A DNA stretch of 59,574 nucleotides from Amoeboaphelidium occidentale (Eukaryota > Aphelidiomycota > Aphelidea). The stretch lies in assembly GCA_023515795.1 (NCBI GenBank), contig JALGPX010000047.1:21261-80834 (forward strand). Reading direction: 5' to 3'. A program made the position numbers and the translations under genes. The notes under the pieces were generated by a model that worked only from the letters and a program-made list of their open reading frames with translations, did no database searches and was not told where the DNA came from. Positions within the stretch are counted from its first letter, which is position 1; each line of letters begins with the position of its first letter. Positions 59,044 through 59,574 of this stretch are shown here, piece by piece.

Positions 59044-59574
59044 TCAGCCTTGAAATTCCAGAAGTTGTAGAATTAGAGATTCCTTTTCAGCCAAAAACTC
59101 TGGCGCAACCAGTTTATCATGAATATGTTCAAGCAAATAACGAAGAGCTGAAGTAAAATCATTCTTCTTCAATAACGAAACATACTCATCTCTTAAATAG
59201 TACATGTCCACGTAGTCATATGGAATTGATAGTTCAATTAATTCAAGTAAATCCTTTGTTTGCTGTTTACTATCATAACTATCTCCTGCTCTGATAGAAT
59301 CAAACACGAGTAGTTTCTTCGCAAGAGTCTTTCCCGTAAACGCATCTCTTAATTGATAAAGTATTGTTCTCACACGTTCAAGAAGCGCTTCAGTTTCTTC
59401 AGATGTCAACTTTTCCAAAACATCTACTGGTGGCTGGTTTCTTGATCTTCGCTCTGAAACAGCAAGAATAGATTCTTTCTTAACAGTCTTTTGCTTCTTT
59501 GGCTTTGAACCGTCCTTGCTTTCAGTCTTCTTTTTCTTTGTTCCTCCCTTTTTAGTTGAAGGCTTTGGAACAAC
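59044..59574 (-). CDS. Unidentified protein, 5' partial
   Basis: The minus-strand frame is open to the end of the window, giving at least 176 residues with no start codon inside. It begins with Lys-rich stretches (KKGGTKKKKTES, KPKKQKTVKKES), then RRSRNQPPVDVLEKL and a helical region (LLERVRTILYQLRDAF, LLELIELSIPYDYVDMYYL, FTSALRYLLEHIHDKL). A nuclear protein is likely by the basic stretch. I do not recognise the family. It ends only 34 bases from the convergent talin stop. Confidence 0.6.
   Translation of the reverse strand, partial: VVPKPSTKKGGTKKKKTESKDGSKPKKQKTVKKESILAVSERRSRNQPPVDVLEKLTSEETEALLERVRTILYQLRDAFTGKTLAKKLLVFDSIRAGDSYDSKQQTKDLLELIELSIPYDYVDMYYLRDEYVSLLKKNDFTSALRYLLEHIHDKLVAPEFLAEKESLILQLLEFQG

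Noticed and set aside
1-59574. CRISPR array, bacterial operon or prophage
   Set aside because: Spliceosomal introns, eukaryotic tRNA-His, eL36, AP-1 mu and Pol epsilon show nuclear eukaryotic DNA; no spaced short repeats were seen.

Overview
The window is nuclear DNA of a compact eukaryotic genome. Roughly thirty protein genes and one tRNA-His gene lie in 59.6 kb, often with only 30-300 bases between genes. Twelve introns could be placed by reading phase. They are only 32-52 nt long, with GT..AG ends and often a TACTAA or CTAAC branch site. The largest genes, DNA polymerase epsilon (2099 aa) and talin (2581 aa), have no intron. The mixture of fungal-type genes (NTA1, MRC1, Sis1-type DnaJ, SVP26/TEX261, a possible fungal mannosyltransferase family) with adhesion genes missing from most fungi (talin, RSU1) points to an early-diverging fungus or close relative with a reduced genome, of chytrid, aphelid or rozellid grade. 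This is inference; the species cannot be named from the sequence.

Layout. 1-2.0 kb: 3' end of an NTA1 amidase gene, two small secreted membrane proteins, and the start of an Aurora kinase gene. 3-9 kb: two alkaline ceramidase paralogues bracket AP-1 mu (APM1) and an F-box/WD40 protein. 9-16 kb: a secreted carboxylesterase, a possible ADP-ribosyltransferase-fold protein, a disintegrin-like/SH3 membrane receptor and a surface protein with two choice-of-anchor A domains. 16-22 kb: a DnaJ co-chaperone, a micropeptide and three type II membrane glycosyltransferase-like paralogues. 22-24 kb: an ornithine decarboxylase antizyme in two frames, tRNA-His(GTG) and RSU1. 24-31 kb: POLE. 31-36 kb: a coiled-coil gene, RPL36, a 7TM-RGS receptor and a RapGAP. 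36-41 kb: MRC1/claspin, a secreted LRR protein and SVP26/TEX261. 41-49.7 kb: a poorly assembled accessory region in which two paralogous secreted proteins flank an HNH pseudogene and a helicase-methyltransferase gene. 49.8-59.6 kb: an AGC kinase, talin and an unidentified partial gene.

The most unusual content is at 43.3-48.1 kb. An intact 871-aa gene encodes an SF2-like helicase whose Walker A motif lies after motif VI, in circularly permuted order. It is fused to an Rrp8-like methyltransferase. A 14-bp direct repeat bounds a 4307-bp block holding this gene and an HNH nuclease pseudogene, and the neighbouring contig carries a junction lacking the block. This looks like a presence/absence haplotype caught by the assembler. 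Other items of note are the antizyme, whose frames meet at an atypical GGG-UAG, the talin/RSU1 pair and the disintegrin-like/SH3 receptor.

Functional groupings. POLE and MRC1 both act at the replication fork. Talin, RSU1, RapGAP and the AGC kinase fit an adhesion/Rap signalling module. The ceramidases, APM1, SVP26 and glycosyltransferase-like proteins belong to the secretory pathway. Assembly gaps (N runs at 23214, 41360, 42550 and 43550) are flanked by duplicated ends, so gene models there need care.
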